Source: Pedobacter sp. BAL39 (GTDB taxonomy: Bacteria; Bacteroidota; Bacteroidia; Sphingobacteriales; Sphingobacteriaceae). From it: a DNA stretch of 64,000 bases. Positions 40,922-48,982 of this stretch are shown here, in pieces (within the stretch, counting starts at the first letter, position 1; every line of letters starts with the position of its first letter). The notes under the pieces were generated by a model. It saw only the letters and a list, made by a program, of their open reading frames with translations, was not told the DNA's origin and did no database searches. The DNA lies in contig NZ_ABCM01000017.1 of assembly GCF_000170795.1 (NCBI RefSeq), forward strand, positions 62,001 to 126,000. Reading direction: 5' to 3'. The position numbers and the translations under genes are program-made.

Positions 40922-41821
40922 ATGAAACCTACGTTATTAATATTAGCCGCCGGTATGGCGAGTCGCTACGGCAGTATGAAACAGATTGACGGGTTCGGCC
41001 CGAATGGCGAGACAATTATAGACTACTCTATCTATGATGCCATCAAAGCAGGCTTCGGTAAGGTCGTCTTCATCATCAAAGAAGAATTTTTAGACAACTT
41101 CAAAGCCATATTCGAGCCCAAACTGGCTGGCAAAATCGAAACAGGTTATGTATTCCAGAACTTCGATCTGAAACAATTTGGAATCGATATCGACATCCCA
41201 AGAGAAAAACCATGGGGAACTGCCCATGCCATCCTTGCAGGAAGAAATGAAATTAAAGAACCTTTCTGCGTCATCAATGCTGATGATTATTATGGTTTTG
41301 ACGCTTTCCAGAAAATGGTCACCTTCCTTACGGAAGAAGCCAATGGAAGCAACTACTCCATGATTGGTTACGAAATAGGTAAAACACTTTCAGACTACGG
41401 ATCTGTTTCAAGAGGTGTTTGTAAAGTGGATGATGCAGGTTACCTGGAAGACATTAATGAGCGTACAAAGGTATTACGTGACGGTGACGCCATCGTTTAC
41501 GAAGAAGACGACAAACAACACCCACTTGCACCAGATACACGCGTATCGATGAACTTCTGGGGTTTTACACCAGAGGTATTCAAAGTTACCGAAGACCTGT
41601 TTCGGGAATTCGCTATGGCAAACCAGGAAAAACCAAAATCTGAGTTTTTCATTCCATTGGTGGCAGAGCACCTGGTAAAGACAAATAAAGCCAGCTTCAA
41701 AGTGGTTCCTACAGATAGCAAATGGTTCGGTGTGACTTATAAAGAGGATAAGCCAATCGTTCAGGATAGCATTGACCAATTGGTTAAAAATGGCACTTAC
41801 CCTGAGAACCTTTGGAACTAA
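40922..41821 (+). CDS. Sugar-phosphate type nucleotidyltransferase
   Basis: Probably transfers a nucleotidyl group to a sugar phosphate for cell-surface polysaccharide or nucleotide-sugar synthesis. The 299-residue protein has the nucleotide-binding start LLILAAGMASRYGSMKQI, the FCVINADDYYG motif whose Asp binds metal, and the segment GFTPEVF. It differs from the well-known GlmU, RmlA and GalU signatures, so I leave the substrate open. Start ATG at 40922 precedes the conserved motif; an in-frame TTG at 40883 would add 13 unsupported residues. It converges on dnaK, with a shared terminator. Confidence 0.85.
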   Translation: MKPTLLILAAGMASRYGSMKQIDGFGPNGETIIDYSIYDAIKAGFGKVVFIIKEEFLDNFKAIFEPKLAGKIETGYVFQNFDLKQFGIDIDIPREKPWGTAHAILAGRNEIKEPFCVINADDYYGFDAFQKMVTFLTEEANGSNYSMIGYEIGKTLSDYGSVSRGVCKVDDAGYLEDINERTKVLRDGDAIVYEEDDKQHPLAPDTRVSMNFWGFTPEVFKVTEDLFREFAMANQEKPKSEFFIPLVAEHLVKTNKASFKVVPTDSKWFGVTYKEDKPIVQDSIDQLVKNGTYPENLWN

Positions 41822-41848
41822 CATAAGCGAATCACATTTTTTATAAAC

Positions 41849-41883
41849 AGAAAGGCCCCTGATGAAACATCAGGGGCCTTTCT
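41849..41883. terminator. Bidirectional terminator between the nucleotidyltransferase gene and dnaK
   Basis: A perfect 16-bp stem (41849-41864 with 41868-41883, core AAAGGCCCCTGATG) around a 3-base loop. It lies 28 bp after one stop and 17 bp after the other. Confidence 0.9.
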
Positions 41884-41899
41884 TATGGTCCTTCAAAGA

Positions 41900-43813
41900 C
41901 TATTTATTGTCGTCTTTTACTTCTTCAAAATCTACATCAGTCACATCGTCACCACCTGCAGATTGAGCATCAGCCTGAGCATCTGATGCGCCTTCTGGTT
42001 GTGCACCATCCTGACCTGCTTTGTACATATCTTCAGAAGCTGCATTCCATGCATTCTGCAATTCAGTCTGAGCTGCATCGATATCAGCAAAGTTCCTTGC
42101 TGCATGCGCATCTTTCAGTTTTTTCAAACCTTCTTCGATAGGTGCTTTTTTATCTGCTCCAAGTTTATCACCGAATTCTTTCAGTTGTTTCTCAGTTGAG
42201 AAGATCAACGCATCAGCACTGTTGATTTTATCAGCTTCATCTTTAGCTGCTTTATCTGCATCAGCATTTTGCTCTGCTTCTTCTTTCATTCTCTTGATCT
42301 CTTCATCAGTTAAACCTGAAGAAGCCTCGATACGGATTTTCTGCTCTTTACCAGTAGCTTTATCCTTTGCACTTACATGCAGGATACCATTGGCATCAAT
42401 ATCAAAAGCCACTTCTACCTGAGGAACACCACGTGGTGCTGGTGGAATACCATCCAGAATGAAACGACCGATCGTACGGTTCTGAGCAGCCATTGGACGC
42501 TCACCCTGTAAGATGTGGATTTCCACTGAAGGCTGGTTATCAGCAGCAGTAGAGAACGTCTCTGCTTTTTTTGAAGGAATAGTTGTATTGGCTTCGATCA
42601 GTTTAGTCATCACGCCACCCATAGTCTCAATACCTAAAGAAAGAGGGGTAACATCCAATAACAATACATCTTTCACTTCACCAGTCAATACTCCACCTTG
42701 GATTGCAGCACCAATAGCTACCACCTCATCAGGATTCACACCTTTAGAAGGTTCTTTACCAAAGAAAGCTTTAACTGCATCCTGGATTGCAGGGATACGT
42801 GTAGAACCACCTACTAAGATGATTTCGTCAATATCAGTTGTTTTTAAACCTGCATTTTTCAATGCTGATTTACAAGGATCAATCGTACGTTTAATCAGGT
42901 CAGCAGCCAATTGCTCAAATTTAGCACGGCTCAGGTTTCTAACCAAGTGTTTAGGACCTGTTGCATCAGCAGTAATATAAGGCAGGTTGATCTCTGTAGA
43001 AGTAGTGCTTGAAAGCTCAATCTTAGCTTTCTCAGCCGCTTCTTTCAAACGTTGCAATGCCATCGGATCCTGGTGAAGATCCATGCCATTCTCAGATTTG
43101 AATTCTGAAGCTAACCATTCAATAATAATGTGGTCAAAGTCATCACCACCTAAGTGTGTATCACCGTCGGTAGATTTCACTTCAAAAACACCATCACCAA
43201 GTTCTAGTACAGAAACGTCATGAGTACCACCACCGCAGTCAAACACAACAATTTTCATGTCTTTATGTGCTTTATCAAGACCGTAAGCCAATGCAGCTGC
43301 AGTAGGCTCGTTGATGATTCTTTTTACTGTTAAACCAGCAATCTCGCCAGCTTCTTTAGTAGCCTGACGTTGTGCATCATTGAAATATGCAGGAACAGTA
43401 ATTACTGCTTCTGAAACTTCATGACCCAAAAAGTCTTCCGCTGTTTTTTTCATTTTCTGCAAAATCATCGCAGAAATCTCTTGTGGAGTATATTTACGGT
43501 CGTCAATTTCCACACGTGGTGTATTGTTGTCGCCCTTTACCACCGTATAAGGTACACGACCACTTTCTTTAGTAACCTCAGCAAAGCTGCTGCCCATAAA
43601 GCGTTTGATCGAAGAAATTGTTTTTGTTGGATTGGTGATTGCCTGACGTTTAGCCGGCTCTCCTACTTTACGTTCTCCATTTTCTGCAAAAGCAACAATG
43701 GATGGCGTAGTGCGCTTACCCTCACTGTTGGCTATAACTACAGGTTCGTTACCTTCCATTACGGCTACGCAAGAGTTCGTTGTTCCTAAGTCTATACCAA
43801 TAATTTTTGACAT
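41900..43813 (-). CDS. dnaK: Chaperone protein DnaK (Hsp70)
   Basis: ATP-driven chaperone that binds exposed hydrophobic segments in newly made or stressed proteins, working with DnaJ and GrpE. The 637-residue protein has IGIDLGTTNSCVAVMEG, VPAYFNDAQRQATKEAGEIAGL, the VFDCGGGTHDVSVLE phosphate loop, ILVGGSTRIPAIQ, the substrate domain with DVTPLSLGIETMGGV, and an acidic/Ala-Gln-Gly-rich tail ending in DVTDVDFEEVKDDNK. A Cys replaces the usual Leu in the FDLGGGT motif and His replaces Phe (GGGTHDVS), harmless-looking variants. dnaJ and grpE are not adjacent. No CIRCE element was found upstream. Confidence 0.98.
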   Translation of the reverse strand: MSKIIGIDLGTTNSCVAVMEGNEPVVIANSEGKRTTPSIVAFAENGERKVGEPAKRQAITNPTKTISSIKRFMGSSFAEVTKESGRVPYTVVKGDNNTPRVEIDDRKYTPQEISAMILQKMKKTAEDFLGHEVSEAVITVPAYFNDAQRQATKEAGEIAGLTVKRIINEPTAAALAYGLDKAHKDMKIVVFDCGGGTHDVSVLELGDGVFEVKSTDGDTHLGGDDFDHIIIEWLASEFKSENGMDLHQDPMALQRLKEAAEKAKIELSSTTSTEINLPYITADATGPKHLVRNLSRAKFEQLAADLIKRTIDPCKSALKNAGLKTTDIDEIILVGGSTRIPAIQDAVKAFFGKEPSKGVNPDEVVAIGAAIQGGVLTGEVKDVLLLDVTPLSLGIETMGGVMTKLIEANTTIPSKKAETFSTAADNQPSVEIHILQGERPMAAQNRTIGRFILDGIPPAPRGVPQVEVAFDIDANGILHVSAKDKATGKEQKIRIEASSGLTDEEIKRMKEEAEQNADADKAAKDEADKINSADALIFSTEKQLKEFGDKLGADKKAPIEEGLKKLKDAHAARNFADIDAAQTELQNAWNAASEDMYKAGQDGAQPEGASDAQADAQSAGGDDVTDVDFEEVKDDNK

Positions 43814-43874
43814 CTTATTTATCTCTGTTTACGTTATTAATTCTTTTTTATTATCAACTCTTTAACAAGCAATG

Positions 43875-43893
43875 TGCCAATTGGTTTTTGGCA
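43875..43893. repeat. Inverted repeat upstream of dnaK
   Basis: TGCCAA, 7 bases, TTGGCA forms a 6-bp inverted repeat 62 bases before the dnaK start. It is not the CIRCE sequence. I see no clean TAnnTTTG box here. A regulatory role is possible but unproven. Confidence 0.35.
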
Positions 43894-43950
43894 GAAAATC
43901 TATGATTCCATGTTTCAGAATAGAATCTTATGTCCGAATCAGGTTACAAA

Positions 43951-43981
43951 AATGTGACAGGATGACAGAAGTCGTCACATT
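43951..43981 (-). terminator. Terminator after the methyltransferase gene
   Basis: AATGTGAC (43951-43958) and GTCACATT (43974-43981) form an 8-bp stem, with GAC/GTC pairing inside the loop and TTTTTG following on the minus strand. It begins 4 bp after the methyltransferase stop. Confidence 0.7.
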
Positions 43982-43984
43982 CTG

Positions 43985-45190
43985 TTATTCAGGCCATAAC
44001 AGACGTTCCAGATGATGGTAACGAATACCGAAATAAGTCTTGGTTTCCTGTATCTTTTTTAGAATCTCCGGGCGGCGTGCCTCCAGCTGAGAAATGGCCT
44101 GACCAGTTATTTTTGTACCAACTACCAGCACATTCTTAGGTGTATGCGCATCGGATATAAACTCAAACACCTTCGTTTTGTACCCATAGTATTCCAGAAT
44201 CAGGGCCCGTATTCCATCGGTTACCATCTCGGCCTGCCGTTCCATGAAAATGCCATACTTCGTCAGTACACTACATTCATTCCTTACTTTATTTGCTTCC
44301 ATTTCCCGGCGGATCTGCTTATGACAACATGGAGCAACCACGATCAGACCTGCTCCTCCCTGAATCCCTTTATAAATGGCATCGTCTGTCGCGGTATCAC
44401 AGGCATGCAGGGCAATTAGTAAATCCAGCTTTGGAACCTCAAATTCCTGAATCGTACCTTCCACAAAATTAAGCAGCTCAAAACCGGATTCCTTTGCGAT
44501 AGAATTACATAATGTTACTAGGTCCTCGCGAAACTCAACACCGGTCACCTGCACATCAAGCTTCAGCACTGTATGCAGATAGTCGTACAGCGCAAAAGTA
44601 AGGTAACCTTTACCTGAACCCATATCTACAACTTTATGCACGTCACCGTCTTTATAATCCCTGATCAGCGCACTCAGAATTTCTATATATTGATTGATTT
44701 GTTTGTACTTGTCCTGTGCATTTTTATACACCTGCCCATCAGGGCCGGTAATTTTCAAGGCTTCCAGATAAGACTTACCTGCCGGCTGAATCAGTCTGCG
44801 TTTTTCCTTATCGTGAGACGAACTTTGCGGTGTAGTCAGCACGTTCGCCTTCTCCCGGATAACGATTACATCTTTCTTATTATGCTCCAGTACGATTTCC
44901 TTTTCTGTGGTAAACAGTGTGGCTACTTTAAAATCATTGCTGATTAAGTTGGAAACCATCTCCGTCCCTTCAGCAATTCCAAGATTCTTAAAAATGTCGC
45001 GTGTTTTATACCGATAGGTAAAAGAAAGCATGTCATTTCGTTTGATCTTCACCTTACGGATATAGATGTTTTTAAGCTCCTTATCATTTCCCTGATAATT
45101 GCCCAGGGAAACCTTCAAAAAAGTAGCATTTGATAAACTGGAAGACAGCAGATCCCGAAACTGCTGTAATTGGGATTGATTGGACATCAT
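43985..45190 (-). CDS. SAM-dependent methyltransferase, Methyltransf_32 type
   Basis: A 401-residue cytoplasmic enzyme whose C-terminal half carries a class I methyltransferase fold: motif I VVDMGSGKGYLTFALYDYL, LQVTGVEFREDLV, LLIALHACDTATDDAI and the APCCHKQIRREM block characteristic of the Methyltransf_32 group. The N-terminal 150 residues (LSSSLSNATFLKVSLGNYQG, IYIRKVKIKR) look like a separate substrate domain, perhaps nucleic-acid binding. RNA is a plausible target, but nothing here proves it. It lies between dnaK and rplQ; a terminator separates it from each. MM gives two adjacent start options. Confidence 0.8.
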   Translation of the reverse strand: MMSNQSQLQQFRDLLSSSLSNATFLKVSLGNYQGNDKELKNIYIRKVKIKRNDMLSFTYRYKTRDIFKNLGIAEGTEMVSNLISNDFKVATLFTTEKEIVLEHNKKDVIVIREKANVLTTPQSSSHDKEKRRLIQPAGKSYLEALKITGPDGQVYKNAQDKYKQINQYIEILSALIRDYKDGDVHKVVDMGSGKGYLTFALYDYLHTVLKLDVQVTGVEFREDLVTLCNSIAKESGFELLNFVEGTIQEFEVPKLDLLIALHACDTATDDAIYKGIQGGAGLIVVAPCCHKQIRREMEANKVRNECSVLTKYGIFMERQAEMVTDGIRALILEYYGYKTKVFEFISDAHTPKNVLVVGTKITGQAISQLEARRPEILKKIQETKTYFGIRYHHLERLLWPE

Positions 45191-45278
45191 TTATAATTTA
45201 CTCCGCAAAGATAGGTCATTTAGATGAAGGAGGCCATAGTTAATCACAGCGAACCGTCTTACCCGCCGGGCACAAAAA

Positions 45279-45305
45279 AAGCCCTGTCCAATAGGACCAG
45301 GGCTT
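45279..45305 (-). terminator. Terminator at the end of the ribosomal protein superoperon
   Basis: AAGCCCTGTCC and GGACCAGGGCTT pair with a one-base bulge around an AATA loop, followed on the minus strand by TTTTTTT. It lies 20 bp after rplQ and ends the whole rplC-rplQ run. Confidence 0.83.
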
Positions 45306-45325
45306 CTCTTAAAGAAATCGGGAAA

Positions 45326-45865
45326 TTATTCTCCTTTATCTTCTTTTGTTTCTTTGATTTCAGGAGCTTCCTCAGCAGCTGGTGCTTCTTCAGCAACAAC
45401 CTCTTTAGCTTCTGCGTCAGCAACAGGTGCATCAGCTTTTTTCGCTTTGCTTCTACCACGACGTGTAGTTTTCTTCTCAGCAGATTCAGCAGTTTTACAG
45501 TATACTTCGTTGTAATCAACCAATTCGATCAACGCCATCTCAGCGTTATCACCTAAACGGCTGTTTAACTTAATGATCCTTGTATAACCACCTGGACGGT
45601 TAGCTACTTTCGCAGCGATATCACGGAACAATTCAGTAACAGTTTCTTTATCCTGTAAGTAACCGAAAACAATACGACGTGAGTGTGTAGTATCAGTTTT
45701 AGATTTTGTAATTAAAGGCTCAACATACATACGTAAAGCTTTTGCTTTAGCTAAAGTAGTCGAGATTCTTTTGTGTTTAATCAACGATGAAGCCATGTTA
45801 GCCAACATCGCCTTACGATGTGAATCTGTTCTTCCTAAGTGGTTTACTTTTTTACCGTGTCTCAT
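45326..45865 (-). CDS. rplQ: 50S ribosomal protein L17
   Basis: Ribosomal large subunit protein near the exit tunnel. The core MRHGKKVNHLGRTDSHRKAML to about residue 118 matches L17. The protein is 179 residues, about 50 longer than the usual form, because of a C-terminal tail that is first basic (KKTTRRGRSKAKK) then rich in Ala and Glu. Such tails are usual in Bacteroidota. It is the last gene of the alpha operon, 89 bp after rpoA and followed by a terminator. Confidence 0.97.
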   Translation of the reverse strand: MRHGKKVNHLGRTDSHRKAMLANMASSLIKHKRISTTLAKAKALRMYVEPLITKSKTDTTHSRRIVFGYLQDKETVTELFRDIAAKVANRPGGYTRIIKLNSRLGDNAEMALIELVDYNEVYCKTAESAEKKTTRRGRSKAKKADAPVADAEAKEVVAEEAPAAEEAPEIKETKEDKGE

Positions 45866-45879
45866 TTTTAAATTTATTC

Positions 45880-45938
45880 AGTGTGTACCGTCTCTGATGT
45901 TTAGCTGAGGGAATTACACACTATTAACAATATTGTTA
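45880..45938 (-). repeat. Inverted repeats in the rpoA-rplQ spacer
   Basis: AGTGTGTA (45880-45887) pairs with TACACACT (45915-45922) across 27 bases; next to it TAACAATATTGTTA at 45925-45938 is a perfect 14-bp palindrome. Neither has a terminator-like T run. They may be RNA processing or stability elements. Confidence 0.45.
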
Positions 45939-45954
45939 TTTTATTTTGTACTGT

Positions 45955-46947
45955 TTATTCTTCGTCCAGTTTGAACTTGGATAAGTTCATACCGAATGAA
46001 AGACTTTTGGATTTTACAAGCTCCTGGATCTCAGTAAGAGATTTTTTCCCGAAGTTTCTGAATTTTAACATATCAGCTACATCGTAGGAAACAAGATCTG
46101 CCAAAGTACGGATGTCAGCTGCTTTCAGGCAGTTTAATGCACGTACCGAAAGATCAAGATCCACCAACTCAGTTTTAAGGATCTTACGCATGTGCAGGAT
46201 TTCCTCGTCTACTTCTTTGGTCTCTTCTTTAGCTTGAGATTCCAATACCAGATTCTCATCAGAGAACAACATAAAGTGCTGGATCAAAATTTTCGCAGCT
46301 TCTTTAAGTGCCTCTTCAGGATGGATTGATCCATCAGTAGAGATGTCTAATATTAATTTTTCATAATCTGTTTTCTGCTCAACACGATAGTTTTCAATCG
46401 TGTATTTTACATTTTTCATTGGGGTGAAGATCGAATCGATTGCGATCACGCCAACAACAGCATCATTGATTTTATTTTCTTCTGCGGGAACATAACCGCG
46501 ACCTTTGTTGATAGTTAATTCTACCTCTAAAGTCACTGTTTTTTCCATGTTACAAATAACGAAATCAGGGTTAAGTACCTCGAAGTTGTTAGAGAATTTT
46601 GTAATATCTCCAGCTGTAAACTGATCTTGACCGTTTACTAAAATGAAAACTTTTTCAGAATCACCAGAATCACCTACTTTTTTGAAACGCACTTGTTTCA
46701 AGTTAAGGATGATTTCCGTCAAATCTTCTACAACACCTTTCATCGTAGAAAACTCATGAGATACGCCAGAAAAACGAATACTTGTAATGGCATAACCTTC
46801 TAATGAAGAAAGTAAAATTCTTCTTAAGGCATTACCAATTGTTACACCGAAACCGGGTTCTAAAGGACGAAATTCAAATATACCATCGAAATCGGTTGAT
46901 TTCTGCATGATTACCTTATCTGGTTTCTGAAATGCTAAAATTGCCAT
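45955..46947 (-). CDS. rpoA: DNA-directed RNA polymerase subunit alpha
   Basis: Alpha subunit that nucleates RNA polymerase assembly and contacts promoter DNA and activators. The 330-residue protein has the N-terminal assembly domain (FEFRPLEPGFGVTIGNALRRILLSSLEGYAI) and, after an acidic linker (KEETKEVDEEIL), the C-terminal domain with helix-hairpin-helix LKFRNFGKKSLTEIQELV. It lies between rpsD and rplQ, the usual alpha operon order. A perfect 24-bp hairpin fills the spacer from rpsD. Confidence 0.98.
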   Translation of the reverse strand: MAILAFQKPDKVIMQKSTDFDGIFEFRPLEPGFGVTIGNALRRILLSSLEGYAITSIRFSGVSHEFSTMKGVVEDLTEIILNLKQVRFKKVGDSGDSEKVFILVNGQDQFTAGDITKFSNNFEVLNPDFVICNMEKTVTLEVELTINKGRGYVPAEENKINDAVVGVIAIDSIFTPMKNVKYTIENYRVEQKTDYEKLILDISTDGSIHPEEALKEAAKILIQHFMLFSDENLVLESQAKEETKEVDEEILHMRKILKTELVDLDLSVRALNCLKAADIRTLADLVSYDVADMLKFRNFGKKSLTEIQELVKSKSLSFGMNLSKFKLDEE

Positions 46948-46980
46948 TTATGAATGTTTTTAGATCGTTATTAAATTGAT

Positions 46981-47031
46981 GTAATATATTCAGTTAATTG
47001 CCTGAAGCAGGCAATTAACTGAATATATTAC
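46981..47031. repeat. 24-bp perfect inverted repeat between rpsD and rpoA
   Basis: 46981-47004 and 47008-47031 are exact reverse complements around a three-base centre; the inner part of the left arm reads CAGTTAATTGCCTG. The right arm includes the rpsD stop codon (47028-47030), and 33 bases separate the element from the rpoA start. No T run follows on the minus strand, so it is not a normal terminator. The transcript would form a very stable stem. Confidence 0.9.
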
Positions 47032-47636
47032 TTAGAGTATAACTCTACTATAAGGTTCTCTTTGATATTTTCCGGGATCTCGTCGCGGTTAGGATAAGAC
47101 AGAAACTTACCTGTTAATTCGCTTGCATTCCAATCTAACCAATTGAATTTATTGATTACTCTTCCTGCTACGGAGTTGGTGATGGCCTCTAAAGTTTTTG
47201 ATTTCTCGCGAACTGCGATAACATCACCAGCTTTTAATTGATATGAAGGAATGTTAACTACTTCACCGTTAACTGTTACGTGTTTATGGCTAACTAACTG
47301 ACGTGCAGCTGAACGTGTGGTAGCAATACCTAATCTATATACTGTATTGTCTAAACGTGCTTCTAATAATTGCAATAAGTTATCACCAGTAATACCTTGA
47401 CGTGACGACGCTTTGGTAAACAAGTTGCGGAACTGACGCTCTAATACACCATAAGTGTATTTCACTTTTTGTTTCTCCATTAACTGTACTGCGTACTCAG
47501 ATTGTTTTCCTCTTCTTTTCGAAGCGCCATGCTGGCCTGGGGGATAATTCTTTCTGTCTAATACCTTGTCAGGGCCAAAAATAGGCTCTCTGAATTTACG
47601 GGCGATTTTGGACTTTGGTCCTGTATATCTTGCCAT
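47028..47636 (-). CDS. rpsD: 30S ribosomal protein S4
   Basis: Primary 16S rRNA binding protein that starts 30S assembly. The 202-residue protein begins MARYTGPKSKIARKF, includes the S4 domain ARLDNTVYRLGIATTRSAARQLVSHKHVTVNG and ends LIVELYSK. The zinc-binding N-terminal cysteines of some S4 proteins are absent. Start MARYTG at 47636 is used because nine upstream codons are unsupported. In many bacteria S4 is the autoregulator of this operon, which makes the hairpin right after it interesting. Confidence 0.97.
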   Translation of the reverse strand: MARYTGPKSKIARKFREPIFGPDKVLDRKNYPPGQHGASKRRGKQSEYAVQLMEKQKVKYTYGVLERQFRNLFTKASSRQGITGDNLLQLLEARLDNTVYRLGIATTRSAARQLVSHKHVTVNGEVVNIPSYQLKAGDVIAVREKSKTLEAITNSVAGRVINKFNWLDWNASELTGKFLSYPNRDEIPENIKENLIVELYSK

Positions 47637-47701
47637 TGTGTCTTGTTTTAAAGTATCGTGCAACCTGAAGCTGCAGACTCTTAGCTTTAAAAATTAATAA
47701 A

Positions 47702-48091
47702 TTAAACTCTTCTCTTTTTAGGAGGACGACATCCATTGTGTGGAAGCGGTGTGATATCTTTGATCGAGGTTACTTCGATTCCTGAAACCTGCAATGTTCT
47801 GATTGCAGACTCACGACCTGAACCTGGACCTTTAACAAAAACCTCTACTTTACGCAGACCTAAATCAAATGCTACTTTTCCGCAGTCTGATGCTGCCTGA
47901 CCTGCTGCATATGGCGTGTTCTTTTTAGAACCTTTGAAGCCCATTTTACCTGCAGAAGACCATGAAATAGTTTGACCGTTGTTATTTGTTAAAGTAACAA
48001 TGATATTGTTAAAAGTAGCATTGATGTGGGCCTGACCAACAGACTCTATAACAACAATACGCTTTTTGGTAACTTTTTTACTCTTAGCCAT
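47702..48091 (-). CDS. rpsK: 30S ribosomal protein S11
   Basis: Small subunit platform protein near the mRNA exit region. The 129-residue protein has the family core (GQAHINATFNNIIVTLTNNNGQTISWSSAGKMGFKGSKKNTPYAAG) and the conserved C-terminal PLPHNGCRPPKKRRV. It lies between rpsM and rpsD with short spacers. Confidence 0.98.
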   Translation of the reverse strand: MAKSKKVTKKRIVVIESVGQAHINATFNNIIVTLTNNNGQTISWSSAGKMGFKGSKKNTPYAAGQAASDCGKVAFDLGLRKVEVFVKGPGSGRESAIRTLQVSGIEVTSIKDITPLPHNGCRPPKKRRV

Positions 48092-48112
48092 AATTCTTAT
48101 TCAGTACTAATT

Positions 48113-48490
48113 TTATTTAGTAGCTTTTTTCTTGTTAGCAACTGTTTTTCTCTTGCCTTTACGTGTACGAGAATTGTTCTTAGTGCGCTGACCACGTACT
48201 GGTAAACCTTTTCTGTGACGTAAACCACGGTAACAACCGATATCCATTAAACGTTTAATGTTCAACTGAACCTCTGAACGTAAAGCACCTTCTACTTTCA
48301 CGCCGTCGTTGATAATAGTACGGATTGCTGATAACTCATCATCAGACCAGTCCTGTACTTTTTTGTTAAAATCGATACCTGCTTCCGTTAAAATACGTTG
48401 AGCAGTTGATCTACCTATTCCGAAGATATAAGTCAGACCAATTTCGCCTCTTTTGTTTCTTGGTAAATCAATACCTGATATCCTTGCCAT
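48113..48490 (-). CDS. rpsM: 30S ribosomal protein S13
   Basis: Small subunit head protein contacting tRNA in the P site and the L5 bridge. The 125-residue protein begins MARISGIDLPRNKRGEI and ends with the basic tail typical of S13 (RTKNNSRTRKGKRKTVANKKKATK). The start at 48490 fits the family; a frame 20 codons longer is not supported. An 84-bp spacer separates it from rpmJ upstream. Confidence 0.97.
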   Translation of the reverse strand: MARISGIDLPRNKRGEIGLTYIFGIGRSTAQRILTEAGIDFNKKVQDWSDDELSAIRTIINDGVKVEGALRSEVQLNIKRLMDIGCYRGLRHRKGLPVRGQRTKNNSRTRKGKRKTVANKKKATK

Positions 48491-48574
48491 ATTTGTACTA
48501 AATGTTTGATTATTTGATTGAACCACAGATTGAGTAACCCGTACATTCAATCTACATCATAATTCAATAATTTC

Positions 48575-48691
48575 TTAACCTTGACGCTGTTTAAACTTAG
48601 GGTTCTTTTTGTTAATTACGTAAAGCTTACCCTTACGACGAATAACCTTGCAGTCAGCACTGCGTTTTTTAATTGATGACCTAACTTTCAT
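48575..48691 (-). CDS. rpmJ: 50S ribosomal protein L36, zinc-free form
   Basis: A 38-residue protein, MKVRSSIKKRSADCKVIRRK and on to NPKFKQRQG, found by reading the sequence between infA and rpsM. The family fold and ending are clear. Of the four zinc ligands of the C+ form (three Cys and one His) only C14 remains; the others are Ser, Asn and Phe, so this is the C- form that does not hold zinc. It starts 1 bp after the infA stop. Confidence 0.96.
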   Translation of the reverse strand: MKVRSSIKKRSADCKVIRRKGKLYVINKKNPKFKQRQG

Positions 48692-48692
48692 T

Positions 48693-48911
48693 TTATTTAT
48701 ATCTATAAGTAATCCTGCCTTTTGATAAATCGTAAGGCGACATCTCTAATTTTACTTTGTCTCCAGGTAAAATCTTGATGTAGTGCATCCGCATTTTACC
48801 TGAAATATGAGCGATAATCTCATGACCATTCTCTAGTTCTACCCGGAACATGGCATTTGATAGCGCTTCTCTTATTACACCGTCTTGTTCAATGGAGGCT
48901 TGTTTAGCCAT
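48693..48911 (-). CDS. infA: Translation initiation factor IF-1
   Basis: Binds the 30S A site during initiation. The 72-residue OB-fold protein, with NAMFRVELENGHEIIAHISGKMRMHYIKILPGDKVKLEMSPYDL, matches the family in full. It lies between map and rpmJ. A TAATTTTG box at 48963-48956 in the 71-bp spacer before it may provide an internal promoter for infA to rplQ; there is no clear -33. Confidence 0.98.
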   Translation of the reverse strand: MAKQASIEQDGVIREALSNAMFRVELENGHEIIAHISGKMRMHYIKILPGDKVKLEMSPYDLSKGRITYRYK

Positions 48912-48982
48912 ATAATATTGATTTTTACTTAATTAGCTGTTATTAAACAGGGTTGCAAAATTAAATAAAAAAAATTAATTAT

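Noticed and set aside
42513..42980. A 155-codon plus-strand frame within dnaK
   Set aside because: Long antisense frames in dnaK are a known artefact of codon bias.
48516..48552. A 7-bp inverted repeat (GATTGAA/TTCAATC) in the rpmJ-rpsM spacer
   Set aside because: Weak, A/T-rich and with a wide loop; not above chance in this composition.
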